Shown: positions 7,648 through 16,740, counted from the stretch's first letter. The stretch: 45,320 nt of DNA from Candidatus Palauibacter scopulicola (GCF_947581915.1 NZ_CANPWG010000035.1:1-45320); one strand, 5' to 3'. Program-made: numbers and translations. The notes: a model not told the origin generated them from the sequence alone.

Positions 7648-9014
7648 TGGCGACCGCGGAGGCGAAGGTGCCCGCCACCCCGACGCTGGCCGAGGCGAAC
7701 CGCGACATCACGCGGCCCATCTCGATGCCCGAGAAGCGCTTCTACCTCGTGCTCGGGGTCGCGGCCGCGGGTCTCGCCCTCATGTTCGGGGCCTGGTTCT
7801 ACCAGATCGGGGCCGGCATCGGCGTCGCGGGCATCACCCACCCCGTCTTCTGGGGCGTGTACATCACGACCTTCGTCTTCTGGGTCGGGATCGCCCACTC
7901 GGGAACGCTGATCTCGGCGATCCTCTACCTCTTCCGCTCCGGCTGGCGCACGACGATCAACCGGACCGCGGAGGCGATGACGATCTTCGCGGTGATGACG
8001 GCGGGGCTCTTCCCCCTCATCCACCTGGGTCGCGTCTGGTACTTCTACTACCTGATGCCGTACCCGTCGCAGCGGCAGATCTGGCCGGACTTCCGGTCGC
8101 CGCTCGTGATGGACGTGTTCGCGGTGTCGACGTACCTCACGATCTCCGCGCTCTTCTGGTACACCGGCCTCATCCCCGATTTCGCGATCCTGCGCGACCG
8201 GGCCAAGGGCTGGATGTACAAGATCTACGGCGCGTTCTCGCTCGGGTGGCAGGGGACGGTGAGCGAGTGGCGGCACTACCGCCGCATCTACCTCTACATG
8301 GCGGGGATCGCGACGCCGCTGGTGCTGTCGGTGCACTCCGTGGTTTCGTGGGACTTCGCCCTCTCGATCGTGCCGGGGTGGCACTCGACGATCTTCGCCC
8401 CGTACTTCGTGGCCGGGGCGATCTTCAGCGGGGTCGCCCTCGTGATCACGATCATGATCCCGCTGCGGTGGGCGTTCGGGCTCGAGGCGTACATCACCGA
8501 GAACCACTTCGAGAACATGGCGAAGCTGGTTCTCCTCACGTCGCTCATCGTGGGCTTCTCGTACGGGACGGAGTTCTTCCTCGCCTACTACTCGGCGGAC
8601 CCGATCGAGATCGAGAGCTTCCGCTGGCGGGCGCTGGGGGCCTACGCGCTCCCGTTCTGGGTGATGGTGTTCTGCAACGTGGTCGTGCCGCAGGCGCTGT
8701 GGTTCAAGAAGGTCCGCACCAGCCTGCCGGCGCTGTTCGCGCTCACGATCTTCGTCAACATCGGGATGTGGTACGAGCGGTTCGTGATCATCGTCACGTC
8801 GCTCGCGCACGAGTACGAGCCGGGCGGCTGGGGCCTGTACACGCCGAGTTGGGTGGAGATGTCGATTCTCGTCGGCAGCTTCTGCTGGTTCTTCTTCTGG
8901 TTCCTGCTCTTCTCGCGCAGCCTGCCGGTGATCTCGATCGCCGAGGTGAAGGAACACCTCGCGCACGAGCACGCGCACGCTGAACACGGAGACGACGGGG
9001 ATGGCCATGAGTAG
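7647..9014 (+). CDS. actC: ACIII subunit ActC, NrfD-like quinol-binding membrane protein
   Basis: ActC is one of two NrfD-family integral membrane subunits of alternative complex III and carries the probable quinol-oxidation site near ActB. The 455-residue product has a hydrophilic N-terminus of about 30 residues, then roughly ten hydrophobic segments (first about 32-54, last about 415-435) and a His/Glu-rich tail. The conserved-looking segment GIAHSGTLISAILYLFR lies in the second or third helix, as in other NrfD/PsrC proteins. The ATG shares a base with the actB stop. Its 3' end overlaps actD by 14 bp, so the two are translationally coupled. Confidence 0.92.
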   Translation: MATAEAKVPATPTLAEANRDITRPISMPEKRFYLVLGVAAAGLALMFGAWFYQIGAGIGVAGITHPVFWGVYITTFVFWVGIAHSGTLISAILYLFRSGWRTTINRTAEAMTIFAVMTAGLFPLIHLGRVWYFYYLMPYPSQRQIWPDFRSPLVMDVFAVSTYLTISALFWYTGLIPDFAILRDRAKGWMYKIYGAFSLGWQGTVSEWRHYRRIYLYMAGIATPLVLSVHSVVSWDFALSIVPGWHSTIFAPYFVAGAIFSGVALVITIMIPLRWAFGLEAYITENHFENMAKLVLLTSLIVGFSYGTEFFLAYYSADPIEIESFRWRALGAYALPFWVMVFCNVVVPQALWFKKVRTSLPALFALTIFVNIGMWYERFVIIVTSLAHEYEPGGWGLYTPSWVEMSILVGSFCWFFFWFLLFSRSLPVISIAEVKEHLAHEHAHAEHGDDGDGHE

Positions 9015-9510
9015 CGGCGTCCTCGGGCAGTACGACTCGCTGCACGGCACGCTCGACGCCATCGCGCGGCTGCGGGAGGCGGGACACCGGGACATCGAGG
9101 TCTTCTCGCCGATTCCGTCGCCGGAGATCGAGGAGGCGATGGACATCCACTCCTCGCCGGTGCGCGTGTGGGCGCTGACGGGCGCGATCACCGGGTGTAC
9201 GCTCGGGGTGCTGCTCACGGCGGGCACGTCGCTGGCGTATCCGCTCGTCACGCAGGGCAAGCCGCTCGTATCGCTGCCCCCGTTCGTCGTGTTCATGTTC
9301 GAACTCACCGTGCTGCTCACGGGGATCTTCGGGCTGGTCGCCCTGCTCGTGCACACGAAGCGGCCGGTGATCAACCTCGACCCGGCGTATCGGACCTCCT
9401 TCTCGGTCGACCGCTGGGGCATCTTCGTCCCGGTCAACGGCGAGGGGCACGCCGCCGCCGAGGCGCTGGTGCGGGAGACGGCCGCGGTGGACGTGGAGGT
9501 GCAGGGATGA
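9001..9510 (+). CDS. actD: ACIII subunit ActD (DUF3341), two-helix membrane protein
   Basis: A 169-residue protein of the DUF3341 family found in alternative complex III. It has a soluble N-terminal part (LGQYDSLHGTLDAIARLRE, then FSPIPSPEIEEAM, characteristic of ActD). Two transmembrane segments follow at about 58-82 and 98-121, then a short C-terminal domain with YRTSFSVDRWGIFV. It stabilises the membrane part of the complex and carries no cofactor. The start could be 9001 or the second Met at 9007; both overlap the end of actC. The stop overlaps the actE start as ATGA. Confidence 0.9.
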   Translation: MAMSSGVLGQYDSLHGTLDAIARLREAGHRDIEVFSPIPSPEIEEAMDIHSSPVRVWALTGAITGCTLGVLLTAGTSLAYPLVTQGKPLVSLPPFVVFMFELTVLLTGIFGLVALLVHTKRPVINLDPAYRTSFSVDRWGIFVPVNGEGHAAAEALVRETAAVDVEVQG

Positions 9511-10121
9511 CCGCCCGGGCCGCCGCGACCGTGGTCCTCGCCGCCTTCGCGCTGGGCGGTTGCGACGACCAGATCAAGCACCTGGATCAGCGGACCCCGT
9601 TCTTCAACACGATGTCCTGGCAGCCCTCGCTGGAGGCCTACGAGGAGCGGGCGCGGCTGCCGGTGCCCGGCACGATGCCGATCGACGGCGAGCGCACGTA
9701 CGACCTGATGGCGGCCGACACGATGCTGGTCAGCCCGATCTCCGGCACCGAGGCCGACCTCGCCCGCGGGGCGGAACTGTACAGCCAGTTCTGCACCGTC
9801 TGTCACGGCGTGACGGGCGCGGGGGACGGCTCCGTGGTGGGGCAGAACCGGATCCCGGACATCCCGCTCCTCAACATCCGGGGCGAACTCACGCGCGGAT
9901 ACACGGACGGCTACATCTGGGGGATGATCGGGAACGGACGCGGGCTGATGCCGCCCTACCGGCGCATCCCGGCCATGGACCGCTGGTACCTGGTCGCGTA
10001 CGTGCGGCAACTGCAGGCCGAGGCGATGGCCGAGGAAGCGGCGGCGGCTGAGGCGGCGGCGGCCGAAGCGGCGGCGGAGTCCGAGGCGGGCGAAGTTCCC
10101 CCGACGGGAGGAGGCCTGTGA
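9507..10121 (+). CDS. actE: ACIII subunit ActE, monoheme cytochrome c lipoprotein
   Basis: A 204-residue product with a lipoprotein signal (lipobox LGGC, Cys at 19) and a single heme c site, CTVCH, with a distal MPPY-type Met segment (GRGLMPPYRRIP). ActE is the small cytochrome c that receives electrons from ActA or passes them to the oxidase. The C-terminal ~40 residues are Ala/Glu low-complexity sequence ending TGGGL, outside the cytochrome fold and variable in the family. The ATG at 9507 overlaps the actD stop by four bases; the frame is open much further upstream, but that is coding sequence of actD. The stop overlaps a GTG start of actF. Confidence 0.9.
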   Translation: MTARAAATVVLAAFALGGCDDQIKHLDQRTPFFNTMSWQPSLEAYEERARLPVPGTMPIDGERTYDLMAADTMLVSPISGTEADLARGAELYSQFCTVCHGVTGAGDGSVVGQNRIPDIPLLNIRGELTRGYTDGYIWGMIGNGRGLMPPYRRIPAMDRWYLVAYVRQLQAEAMAEEAAAAEAAAAEAAAESEAGEVPPTGGGL

Positions 10122-11398
10122 GCGGCGGCGGCGACCGTCCGGCGCTCACCACGGGCGAGGCGCTGAAGACGATCAGCGGCCGCATCCCGACGGTGTGGCT
10201 GGCGGTGTGGCTGGCGGCGGTCGCGATCGGGGCCGTCGGCTTTGCAACGACGGTCGGCGGCGACGCGCAGCGCGCCTGGATGAGCGTGTGGTCCAACTTC
10301 CTCTTCTGGACCGCGATCTCGATGGCGGGCGTCGTCTTCGGGGCCGTCCTCCAGGTCGCGAAGGGGCACTGGGGCAAGAGTTTCCGCCGGCTGGCCGAGG
10401 CCGCGGGCGCCTTCCTCCCCATCTCCTTCGCCCTCTTCTTCGCGCTCCGGCTGGGCGCCGAACACGTCTTCCCCTGGATCGGGCCGGTGGAAACATCGCA
10501 CCTGAACCGCGACTGGCTGACGCTCGAGGGCGTCTTCATGCGGAACGGGATCCTGCTCGCGGTGCTCTATCTGCTCGGCTTCGTGTGGCTCTTCTACTCG
10601 ATCCGGGCCGACGCGCCGCTGGTCGCCGCGGAGAGCCGGGGCTGGCGCAAGGCGGTCGTGTCCCTCTTCGCCCGGGGCTGGCGCGGGGACGACGTGGAGG
10701 TCGAGCGCTGCCGGAGCCGCATCGGACGGCTGTCCGCCGTACTGATCCTGAGCTGGGCCGTCATCTTCTCGCTCCTGTCGTTCGATTTCGGAATGTCGCT
10801 CACGCCGGGCTTCATGAGCATGGTGTGGGGGCCGTACTACTTCATCGGCGGCTGGCTCGGCATGCTCGCCCTCGTCGCCGTGATGGCCCACCGCTTCAAC
10901 GGGCGGTCCGACGGGATCCGGCTGTGGGGCAAGTACGACTTCCACGATCTCGGGAAGCTGACGTTCGCCTTCGTGGCGTTCTGGACCTACCTCTGGTTCG
11001 CCCAGTATCTCGTGATCTGGTACGGCAACATCCCGCGCGAGACGAACTTCTTCATGCCGCGCTCGACGGGCGGCTTCGGGCGCATGTTCTGGCTCCAGAT
11101 GGTGCTCATCTTCGCCCTCCCCTTCCCCTTCCTCCTGGGGCGGAGCCCGAAGATGAGTTCGCGCTGGCTCGCGTTCGTCGGGCTGCTGATTCTGATCGGT
11201 TTCTGGGTCGAGCGCTGGAACATGGTGGCACCGTCGATCTGGCACGGAGAGGGACTGCCGCTCGGCGTGCCGGAAGCGATGATCTCCATCGGGTTCGTCG
11301 GCCTGTTCGCCCTCGCGTACGGCGCCTATTCGACGACCTTCCCGAAGGTTCCGATGCGCGAGACGATCGCGCTGGGGAGTCCCGGCCGCGGCCCGTAG
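10118..11398 (+). CDS. actF: ACIII subunit ActF, second NrfD-like membrane protein
   Basis: A 426-residue integral membrane protein paralogous to ActC, with about ten hydrophobic segments between residues 25 and 415. In ACIII it forms a second NrfD-like bundle, thought to lack the quinone site but possibly linked to proton movement. It starts with GTG at 10118, overlapping the actE stop (GTGA). It is the last gene of the operon. A separate actG-like gene and cytochrome oxidase genes, which often follow, are absent from the next 1 kb. The 150 bp after it contain no clear terminator. Confidence 0.9.
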   Translation: MSGGGDRPALTTGEALKTISGRIPTVWLAVWLAAVAIGAVGFATTVGGDAQRAWMSVWSNFLFWTAISMAGVVFGAVLQVAKGHWGKSFRRLAEAAGAFLPISFALFFALRLGAEHVFPWIGPVETSHLNRDWLTLEGVFMRNGILLAVLYLLGFVWLFYSIRADAPLVAAESRGWRKAVVSLFARGWRGDDVEVERCRSRIGRLSAVLILSWAVIFSLLSFDFGMSLTPGFMSMVWGPYYFIGGWLGMLALVAVMAHRFNGRSDGIRLWGKYDFHDLGKLTFAFVAFWTYLWFAQYLVIWYGNIPRETNFFMPRSTGGFGRMFWLQMVLIFALPFPFLLGRSPKMSSRWLAFVGLLILIGFWVERWNMVAPSIWHGEGLPLGVPEAMISIGFVGLFALAYGAYSTTFPKVPMRETIALGSPGRGP

Positions 11399-11548
11399 GC
11401 GTCCGCCGATTTCTCCTCGCCGACGCAAGGGGTGCCCCGGGCGGCCTCCGGCCTCTATTTTCAAATGCTGGCCGTATGACGTGACGGCTCGGGCCCTGCC
11501 GATGTGGCGTGGCTTCGTGCCGCGAAGTTCTTGACCGAGGCGGTTTGG

Positions 11549-11848
11549 ATGGAGCTTTCCGACAACTACGAGCAGTTGCTGCAGCGAACGACCGCGACGG
11601 TCGAGAAGTACCGCGAGGGGGCCGAGGAGCTGAGGGTGAAGCTCCGCGAGGCCCGCGCCGGCCGAAAGGTTCAGATCATGGCCATGATCGACCGGCTGGA
11701 GCGCAAGTACGACGGCGCGAAGACGCGCCTCGAGGAGCTTTCCGATTCCGAGGAAGACGGCAACAGCCAGGCCCTCGGCGTCCTCCACCAGAAGGTGGTC
11801 TCCGAACTCTCGGACATGAAGCGGACGATCCAGACCCGCATCCGCTGA
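11549..11848 (+). CDS. small coiled-coil hypothetical protein
   Basis: A 99-residue highly charged protein that is almost entirely predicted alpha-helix, with heptad-like spacing of Leu/Met (ELSDNYEQLLQRTTATVEKY, then VQIMAMIDRLERKYDGAKT). There is no signal peptide, membrane segment or Cys. I chose the ATG at 11549 because the upstream extension from the GTG at 11504 is not helical. I do not recognise a family. It lies 150 bp after actF on the same strand and could be a stand-alone scaffold or regulatory protein. Confidence 0.55.
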   Translation: MELSDNYEQLLQRTTATVEKYREGAEELRVKLREARAGRKVQIMAMIDRLERKYDGAKTRLEELSDSEEDGNSQALGVLHQKVVSELSDMKRTIQTRIR

Positions 11849-11911
11849 CCGCCTCCTCCTGCAGTTGACGGGTGTACGCCCGAAAGGTTGAGCTTTCTCC
11901 TCTTGGTATTG

Positions 11912-11928
11912 CGATCTGTTGCAGATCG
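11912..11928. promoter_or_regulatory. palindromic operator upstream of vapB-like gene
   Basis: A 7-bp inverted repeat, cgatctg-ttg-cagatcg, ends 15 bp before the antitoxin start codon. Ribbon-helix-helix antitoxins autoregulate by binding such palindromes in their promoters. A precise -35/-10 pair is not clear. Confidence 0.45.
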
Positions 11929-11943
11929 TATTACCGTCTCGTC

Positions 11944-12222
11944 ATGAACCCATTCTCCCTGAAGCTACCGGTTGCGATGGATGCAGCGCTGACCAGAGAG
12001 GCGCGGCGACGCAACGTCAGCCGCTCCGCTCTGGTGCGCGAGATCCTCGACGAAGCACTCGGTCGCGCCTCCGACTCCGAGTCGCCGAGTTGCCTCGAAC
12101 TTGCCGGGGATCTCGCCGGGTGCTTCGATAGCGGTCGTTCCGATGCGGCGACGGATCCGCTCCTGCTCGAAGAGGCCATGCTCGTCGACGCCGACTACGT
12201 TGCCGCCGACCGTCGTCGTTGA
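11944..12222 (+). CDS. vapB: ribbon-helix-helix antitoxin, VapB-like
   Basis: A 92-residue protein whose first 45 residues form a short beta strand (PFSLKLPVAMDAAL) and two helices with NVSRSALVREILDEAL. This is the ribbon-helix-helix (CopG/Arc) DNA-binding fold. The acidic C-terminal half (ELAGDLAGCF and DPLLLEEAMLVD) would wrap the toxin. It is followed directly by the PIN-domain gene and preceded by a palindromic operator, so a type II toxin-antitoxin role is well supported. I chose the ATG at 11944; the 24 codons upstream cover the promoter region. Confidence 0.75.
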   Translation: MNPFSLKLPVAMDAALTREARRRNVSRSALVREILDEALGRASDSESPSCLELAGDLAGCFDSGRSDAATDPLLLEEAMLVDADYVAADRRR

Positions 12223-12628
12223 CACTGGCCCCATCGTCGCTCTGTTCGACCGCAGCGAGGCACGGCACGATTGGGCTCGGCGTCAGTTCGACACTCTGAG
12301 GGCGCCGCTGCTTACCTGCGAAGCCGTGCTTTCGGAGACGTCGTTCATCCTCCGGCGCCTGGGCGCCGACCCAAGCTTGCCCGTGCAACTCGTGGAGCAG
12401 GGCATGCTGCGCATCGCACCGCTGTTTGATGCCACCGCCGACGCGACGGCCGTAGGCCGACTGATGCGACGGTACGCGGACGTTCCAATGTCGTTCGCCG
12501 ACGCGTGCCTCGTGAGGATCGTCGAGTCGACGGAGCACGCTTCCGTCATGACGCTCGATTCCGACTTCCACATCTACCGGCAGCACGGGCGGCGAGTCAT
12601 CCCGTTACTCGCACCCGCCGAGTCGTGA
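12200..12628 (+). CDS. vapC: PIN-domain RNase toxin, VapC-like
   Basis: A PIN-domain ribonuclease of about 142 residues, the toxin partner of the RHH antitoxin. The four acidic metal-binding positions are visible: Asp in VVVDTGPIVALFD, Glu in LSETSFIL, Asp in SFADACLVRI and Asp in VMTLDSDFHIY. VapC toxins cleave tRNA or rRNA sites. The start is uncertain. A TTG at 12200 places the protein right before the first beta strand and overlaps the antitoxin gene by 23 bp. An ATG at 12143 would add 19 Arg/Ser-rich residues encoded out of frame within the antitoxin. The short overlap and coupled order are typical of vapBC. Confidence 0.75.
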   Translation: MPPTVVVDTGPIVALFDRSEARHDWARRQFDTLRAPLLTCEAVLSETSFILRRLGADPSLPVQLVEQGMLRIAPLFDATADATAVGRLMRRYADVPMSFADACLVRIVESTEHASVMTLDSDFHIYRQHGRRVIPLLAPAES

Positions 12629-12720
12629 GGGAAGGAAGAGTCACATCAAGGCGGCCGCAGGGATTGCGGACGGTGCCAAGAAGCGCCTGAGGACTCGGTC
12701 GGGGATCAGCGGTTCACGCG

Positions 12721-12780
12721 TTGTCAATGGCGGCCGAAAATGTGACACATGCGGCGGGTGAAAATGTGACACCCGGCCGG
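12721..12780. mobile_element. possible relic of an IS21-type element end
   Basis: The 13-bp sequence gaaaatgtgacac occurs twice, at 12736-12748 and 12760-12772, each preceded by gcggc and after a tgtcaatgg-like start. IS21-family ends carry such spaced repeats (TGT...GGCGGC...GAAAnTG). No transposase gene is nearby, so this would be a solo end. The identification is from pattern memory only. The rest of 12629-12837 shows nothing recognisable. Confidence 0.3.
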
Positions 12781-12837
12781 AGGTGACGAGCCTCATGTCG
12801 CTCTCCGGCTACGGGGGTCCGGGCGCAGAACCCGTCT

Positions 12838-15636
12838 TCAGTCCAGGCGCAGGGCGGCGCGGAGGAGGCGGCGCTGGTGCCGGACGTGCTTGCCGAAGTA
12901 GCCCTCCGCGGGGCTCGCGCGTTCGGGGCGGCCGATGTAGACGGGCTCGCGGCCGATGAGTTCGCGCAGGTGCGGGCGCATGAACGTCCAGGCGCCCATG
13001 TTCTCCGGCTCCTCCTGTACCCAGCAGATCTCCGCCTCGCGGGGATAGGGGGCCAGGGCCGCGGCCAGCTCCTCCGCCGGGAAGGGATAGGGCTGTTCGA
13101 CGCGCAGGATCGGGATGTTGTGGGCGGGGGGAGCCTCCGCCAGCAGGTCGAAGTAGACCTTTCCGCTGCACACGAGGACCCGGCTCACGTTCGAAGGGTC
13201 GGCCCGGAAATCCGGGTCCGGGAGCACGGGGCGGAAGGCGGCCCCGGTGAGGTCGGCGATCGTGGAGCGGGCACGGGGATGGCGCAGCAGGCTCTTCGGC
13301 GTCATCACGATCAGGGGGCGACACGTTGCGCGCAGCGCCTGCCAGCGCAGGGCGTGGAAGTACTGCGCGGGCGTGGTGCAGTTCACGACGCGGATGTTGC
13401 CTTCGGCGGCGAGTTGCAGGAAACGCTCCAGCCGGGCGCTCGAGTGCTCCGGGCCCTGGCCCTCGTAGCCGTGGGGAAGGAGCAGGACGAGCCGCGACTC
13501 CAGGCCCCACTTCGTGCGGCCCGAGACGATGAACTGGTCGATGATCGCCTGCCCGACGTTGGCGAAATCGCCGAACTGGGCCTCCCACATGACGAGCGCG
13601 TTGGCGGCGATCGTGGAGAAACCGTACTCGAAGCCGAGGGTGGCGATCTCGGACAGGGGGCTGTTCGCGATGCGGAACGCCGCCTGCCCGTCTTCGAGGT
13701 GGGCCATGGGCGTGTGGGGGCGTCCATCCTCCGCGTCGTGCAGCACGAGGTGGCGGTGGCTGAAGGTGCCGCGCTCGGTGTCCTCGCCGGTGAGGCGCAC
13801 GGGGACGCCCTCCGTGAGCAGGCCCGCCAGCGCGAGCGACTCGGCATGCCCCCAGTCGATGCCTTCGTCCAGCGCGGCGCGACGGCGTTCCAGCTGTCGG
13901 CCGAGCTTGTGGAAGGGCTTGAAGTCGTCGGGCCAGCGGTGGATCGCCTCGTTGAGGTCCCGCAGCCGCGCCTCTGGAATGCCGGTCGGCCGCGCCGGCT
14001 CCGCCGGGTCCAGCAGACGCTTCGGGTCCGGGGCCGCTCCCGTCTGTGCGTCCGCCTCCTTGTGCGCGGCGATCGCCCCCCTGGCCGCCTCGAGTTCCGC
14101 ATCCACGTCCGCGACCATCTCATCGGTCTCTTCGCGGGAGAGCAGCCCGCGCTCGATGACGACTTCCGCAAACTGCGCGCGCACCCGCGGGTGCGAGGCG
14201 ATCCGCTCGTACATCATGGGCTGGGTGTAGGAGGGTTCGTCCCCCTCGTTGTGCCCGTAGCGCCGGTAGCCCACGAGGTCGATGACCAGGTCCTCCCCGA
14301 ACTCGAACCGGTAGTCGACGGCGAGCCGAGCCGCGGCCATGCACGCCTCGGGGTCGTCCGCGTTCACGTGCACGACGGGAAGCCGGAAGCCGAGCGCGAG
14401 GTCGCTCGCGTACCGGGTCGAGCGGCTGTCGCCGGGCAGGGTGGTGAAGCCCAGCTGGTTGTTCGTGATGATGTGAAGCGTGCCGCCCGTCTCGTAGGCC
14501 CGCAGCCGGCACAGGTTCAGCGTTTCCGCCACGACGCCCTGCCCCGCGAAGGAGGCGTCGCCGTGGATGAGGATGGGGAGTATGGCCGATGAGTCGGAGG
14601 CCTCGCCGCTGAAGCGCGCGGCCCGGGCCATTCCGAGGACGACGGGGTTCACGTGCTCGAGGTGGCTCGGGTTGGGGGCGAGCCGCACGTCCAGTTGGAC
14701 GTCGTCCTCCGCGACCTGCGACCGGCCTCCGACGTGGTACTTGACGTCGCCGGATCCGTGCTCCGGGAGCGCGGTCATGATGCCGCGCGCGGCCTGTTCC
14801 TCGAATTCGGCCACGATCGACTCGTAGGACAGCCCCATGACGTGGGCCAGCACGTTCAGGCGCCCGCGATGCGCCATCCCCACGAACACCTGCCGCGCCC
14901 CGCGCCGCCCCGCGCTCCCGATGATCCCCCGCATCATGGGCACGAGCATGTCGAGCCCCTCGACGGAGAACCGCTTCTTCCCGAGGTAGGTGCGGTGCAG
15001 GAAGGTCTCGAGACCCTCCACGCGGGTCAGCCACTCGAGGCACGCCTTCGCCCGCTCGCGGCTCATGAGGAGCCGGTGGCGGTGCGATTCGATGTAGTCC
15101 ACGAGCCAGTCGCGCTGAGCCGGGTTCTCCATCTGGTCGAGTTCGTAGCCGATCGGGCCGCAGTAGATCTCCTCCAGGCGGTCCACGACTTCGGCCGCGT
15201 TGTCGCCCAGGTGCTTGAGCCAGACGGCGGAAGCCGGTACGCGCGCGAGTTCTTCGCGGCGGATGCCGTGATACGCCGGTTCGAGCAGCGGATGCCTCGG
15301 AGGCTCCGATCCGAGCGGATCGATGCGCGCCCCGAGATGTCCGTAGGCGCGGTAGTCCTCGACGAGCGCCCCCGCGATGGCGGCGAGCCGCAGGTCCTCC
15401 GTCGCCACGACCTCCGCCTCGGCCGGCGTGGCTGGGGGCGGGGGAGGAGGAGGAACCACCACCCTCGGCGGCGCTTCCACGACCGCCCCGGCCGATGGAT
15501 CCCAGCCCGCCAGCGGGGGCGGGATCACGCCCCGGTCGCGCAGGGTCCGTTCGACCAGCCCCTCGGCGTATCCCGCGTTGTAACCGTCCGCGACCCAGCC
15601 GCGGTCGTTGGCGGAGCCGCTACCGTCGTCGCTCAT
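12838..15636 (-). CDS. sucA: 2-oxoglutarate dehydrogenase E1 component
   Basis: A thiamine-diphosphate enzyme that decarboxylates 2-oxoglutarate and passes the succinyl group to the E2 lipoyl protein in the TCA cycle. The 932-residue length is normal. Family features include an N-terminal helix (YNAGYAEGLVERTLRDRG) like the E2-binding arm, a Pro-rich linker with seven consecutive prolines, and the YRAYGHLGARIDPL segment. The ThDP region follows (HGDASFAGQGVVAETLNL, ITNNQLGFTT), with VGYRRYGHNEGDEPSYTQP and a transketolase-like pyrimidine-binding domain with LPHGYEGQGPEHSSARLERF. The C-terminal domain ends ASPAEGYFGKHVRHQRRLL. E2 and E3 genes are not adjacent. It shares a minus-strand unit with the MBL-fold gene 15 bp upstream. 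Confidence 0.95.
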   Translation of the reverse strand: MSDDGSGSANDRGWVADGYNAGYAEGLVERTLRDRGVIPPPLAGWDPSAGAVVEAPPRVVVPPPPPPPATPAEAEVVATEDLRLAAIAGALVEDYRAYGHLGARIDPLGSEPPRHPLLEPAYHGIRREELARVPASAVWLKHLGDNAAEVVDRLEEIYCGPIGYELDQMENPAQRDWLVDYIESHRHRLLMSRERAKACLEWLTRVEGLETFLHRTYLGKKRFSVEGLDMLVPMMRGIIGSAGRRGARQVFVGMAHRGRLNVLAHVMGLSYESIVAEFEEQAARGIMTALPEHGSGDVKYHVGGRSQVAEDDVQLDVRLAPNPSHLEHVNPVVLGMARAARFSGEASDSSAILPILIHGDASFAGQGVVAETLNLCRLRAYETGGTLHIITNNQLGFTTLPGDSRSTRYASDLALGFRLPVVHVNADDPEACMAAARLAVDYRFEFGEDLVIDLVGYRRYGHNEGDEPSYTQPMMYERIASHPRVRAQFAEVVIERGLLSREETDEMVADVDAELEAARGAIAAHKEADAQTGAAPDPKRLLDPAEPARPTGIPEARLRDLNEAIHRWPDDFKPFHKLGRQLERRRAALDEGIDWGHAESLALAGLLTEGVPVRLTGEDTERGTFSHRHLVLHDAEDGRPHTPMAHLEDGQAAFRIANSPLSEIATLGFEYGFSTIAANALVMWEAQFGDFANVGQAIIDQFIVSGRTKWGLESRLVLLLPHGYEGQGPEHSSARLERFLQLAAEGNIRVVNCTTPAQYFHALRWQALRATCRPLIVMTPKSLLRHPRARSTIADLTGAAFRPVLPDPDFRADPSNVSRVLVCSGKVYFDLLAEAPPAHNIPILRVEQPYPFPAEELAAALAPYPREAEICWVQEEPENMGAWTFMRPHLRELIGREPVYIGRPERASPAEGYFGKHVRHQRRLLRAALRLD

Positions 15637-15651
15637 CGCGTCGTCGCTCGC

Positions 15652-16566
15652 TTAGTGGTGGCCGTGGCCGTGTTCGACGTTCTCGGCACCCGCCGCGCCG
15701 GAGAGGCTCCGGTACACGGTGTCGAGCCAGCGTTCCGTCGAGATGAACTGCCAACTCCAGTCCGCCCACTCGTCGGCGACGCCCTCGCTCTGGATCTCTT
15801 CGCTGCTCATCCCCGCCTCGATCTTGCCGCGGACCATCGCGATCGTCTCGGTGATCATGCGGTGGTACGTCCGCAGGTCGTCCACGGTGGAGAGCGGACC
15901 GTGTCCCGGAATGATGTGGATGTCGGCCGGCACATTGTCGAGCACCTGCGCCACCGCTTGCTCGAGTCCCTCCACGCTCCCGCCACTGCCGATGTCGACG
16001 AAGGGGAAGAGGCCGGAGAAGTAGTCGTCGCCCATGTGGAGGACGTTCGAGCCCGTGAAGTGGATGAGCGCATCCCCGTCCGTGTGTCCGTGCGGGATGT
16101 GGAACGCCCGGATCTCCTCGCCGTTGAAGTGGATGGAGAGGGCGTCGTCGAAGGTGACGACGGGCAGGGCCACGTCGGGCGATCCGCCCGCCTGGAGCCT
16201 CGCGCGCACGTTCGTGTGCGCGACGATCGTGGAGGCGTCACCGAACTCGGCGTTGCCGCCCGTGTGGTCGCCATGGAAATGCGTGTTGATGATGAACTGT
16301 GGCTGCGCGGCTTCCTCCGATTGCCCCACTTCCCGAAGTGCGTCGCGGATTTTGTCCGCCAGCGGCGCGAACTGGTCGTCGACCATCACGACGCCGTCCG
16401 GGCCCGAGGACACGCCGATGTTGCCGCCGCTTCCCACCAGCATCCAGACGCTGCCGGCGACGTGCGTCGCTTCGATCTGGACGGCCGAGAAATCGCGCTG
16501 CGCGAGGACGGGGGTGGAGAAGAGACCCGCGAAGAGGGTCGCGAGGAACAGCGGTCGAGCTTTCAT
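15652..16566 (-). CDS. exported MBL-fold metallohydrolase
   Basis: A 304-residue protein with a cleavable signal peptide (residues 1-22, ending PVLAQ). The metallo-beta-lactamase metal motif NTHFHGDHTGGN supplies HxHxDH, a further His follows in IPHGHTDGDALIHF, and another in DIHIIPGHGPLS. This is a full set of zinc ligands for the periplasmic MBL-fold group that includes quinoprotein relay-like enzymes and some lactamases. The substrate is unknown. The C-terminus is His-rich (EHGHGHH). I chose the ATG at 16566 because the signal peptide begins there; the longer frame upstream lacks signal character. It is the first gene of a minus-strand pair with sucA and is divergent from the acyltransferase gene. 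Confidence 0.85.
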   Translation of the reverse strand: MKARPLFLATLFAGLFSTPVLAQRDFSAVQIEATHVAGSVWMLVGSGGNIGVSSGPDGVVMVDDQFAPLADKIRDALREVGQSEEAAQPQFIINTHFHGDHTGGNAEFGDASTIVAHTNVRARLQAGGSPDVALPVVTFDDALSIHFNGEEIRAFHIPHGHTDGDALIHFTGSNVLHMGDDYFSGLFPFVDIGSGGSVEGLEQAVAQVLDNVPADIHIIPGHGPLSTVDDLRTYHRMITETIAMVRGKIEAGMSSEEIQSEGVADEWADWSWQFISTERWLDTVYRSLSGAAGAENVEHGHGHH

Positions 16567-16740
16567 GGAAAGAAACTCCTGAATACGGGCGCCGTGCAGC
16601 GCCGAATGCGTACCGCCGGGCAGATACCGCCGGGCGCCCGAAGATGGGGCACGGCCCGGGCCAATGCCACCTTTGGCCGCAGCGGGCCGAAGCGCCGGAA
16701 CTCTTGACCGCCCGGCGATTCCCGAACCACACTGCGCAAG

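Noticed and set aside
7578-10010. 810-codon minus-strand frame opposite actC to actE
   Set aside because: Another shadow frame; composition is His/Arg/Pro low-complexity and the plus strand carries well-recognised ACIII genes.
11399-11500. terminator after actF
   Set aside because: Only weak ggcc-type hairpins and no T run.
14653-16707. 684-codon plus-strand frame opposite sucA and the MBL gene
   Set aside because: Mirror of sucA and MBL codon usage, with no family-like motif.
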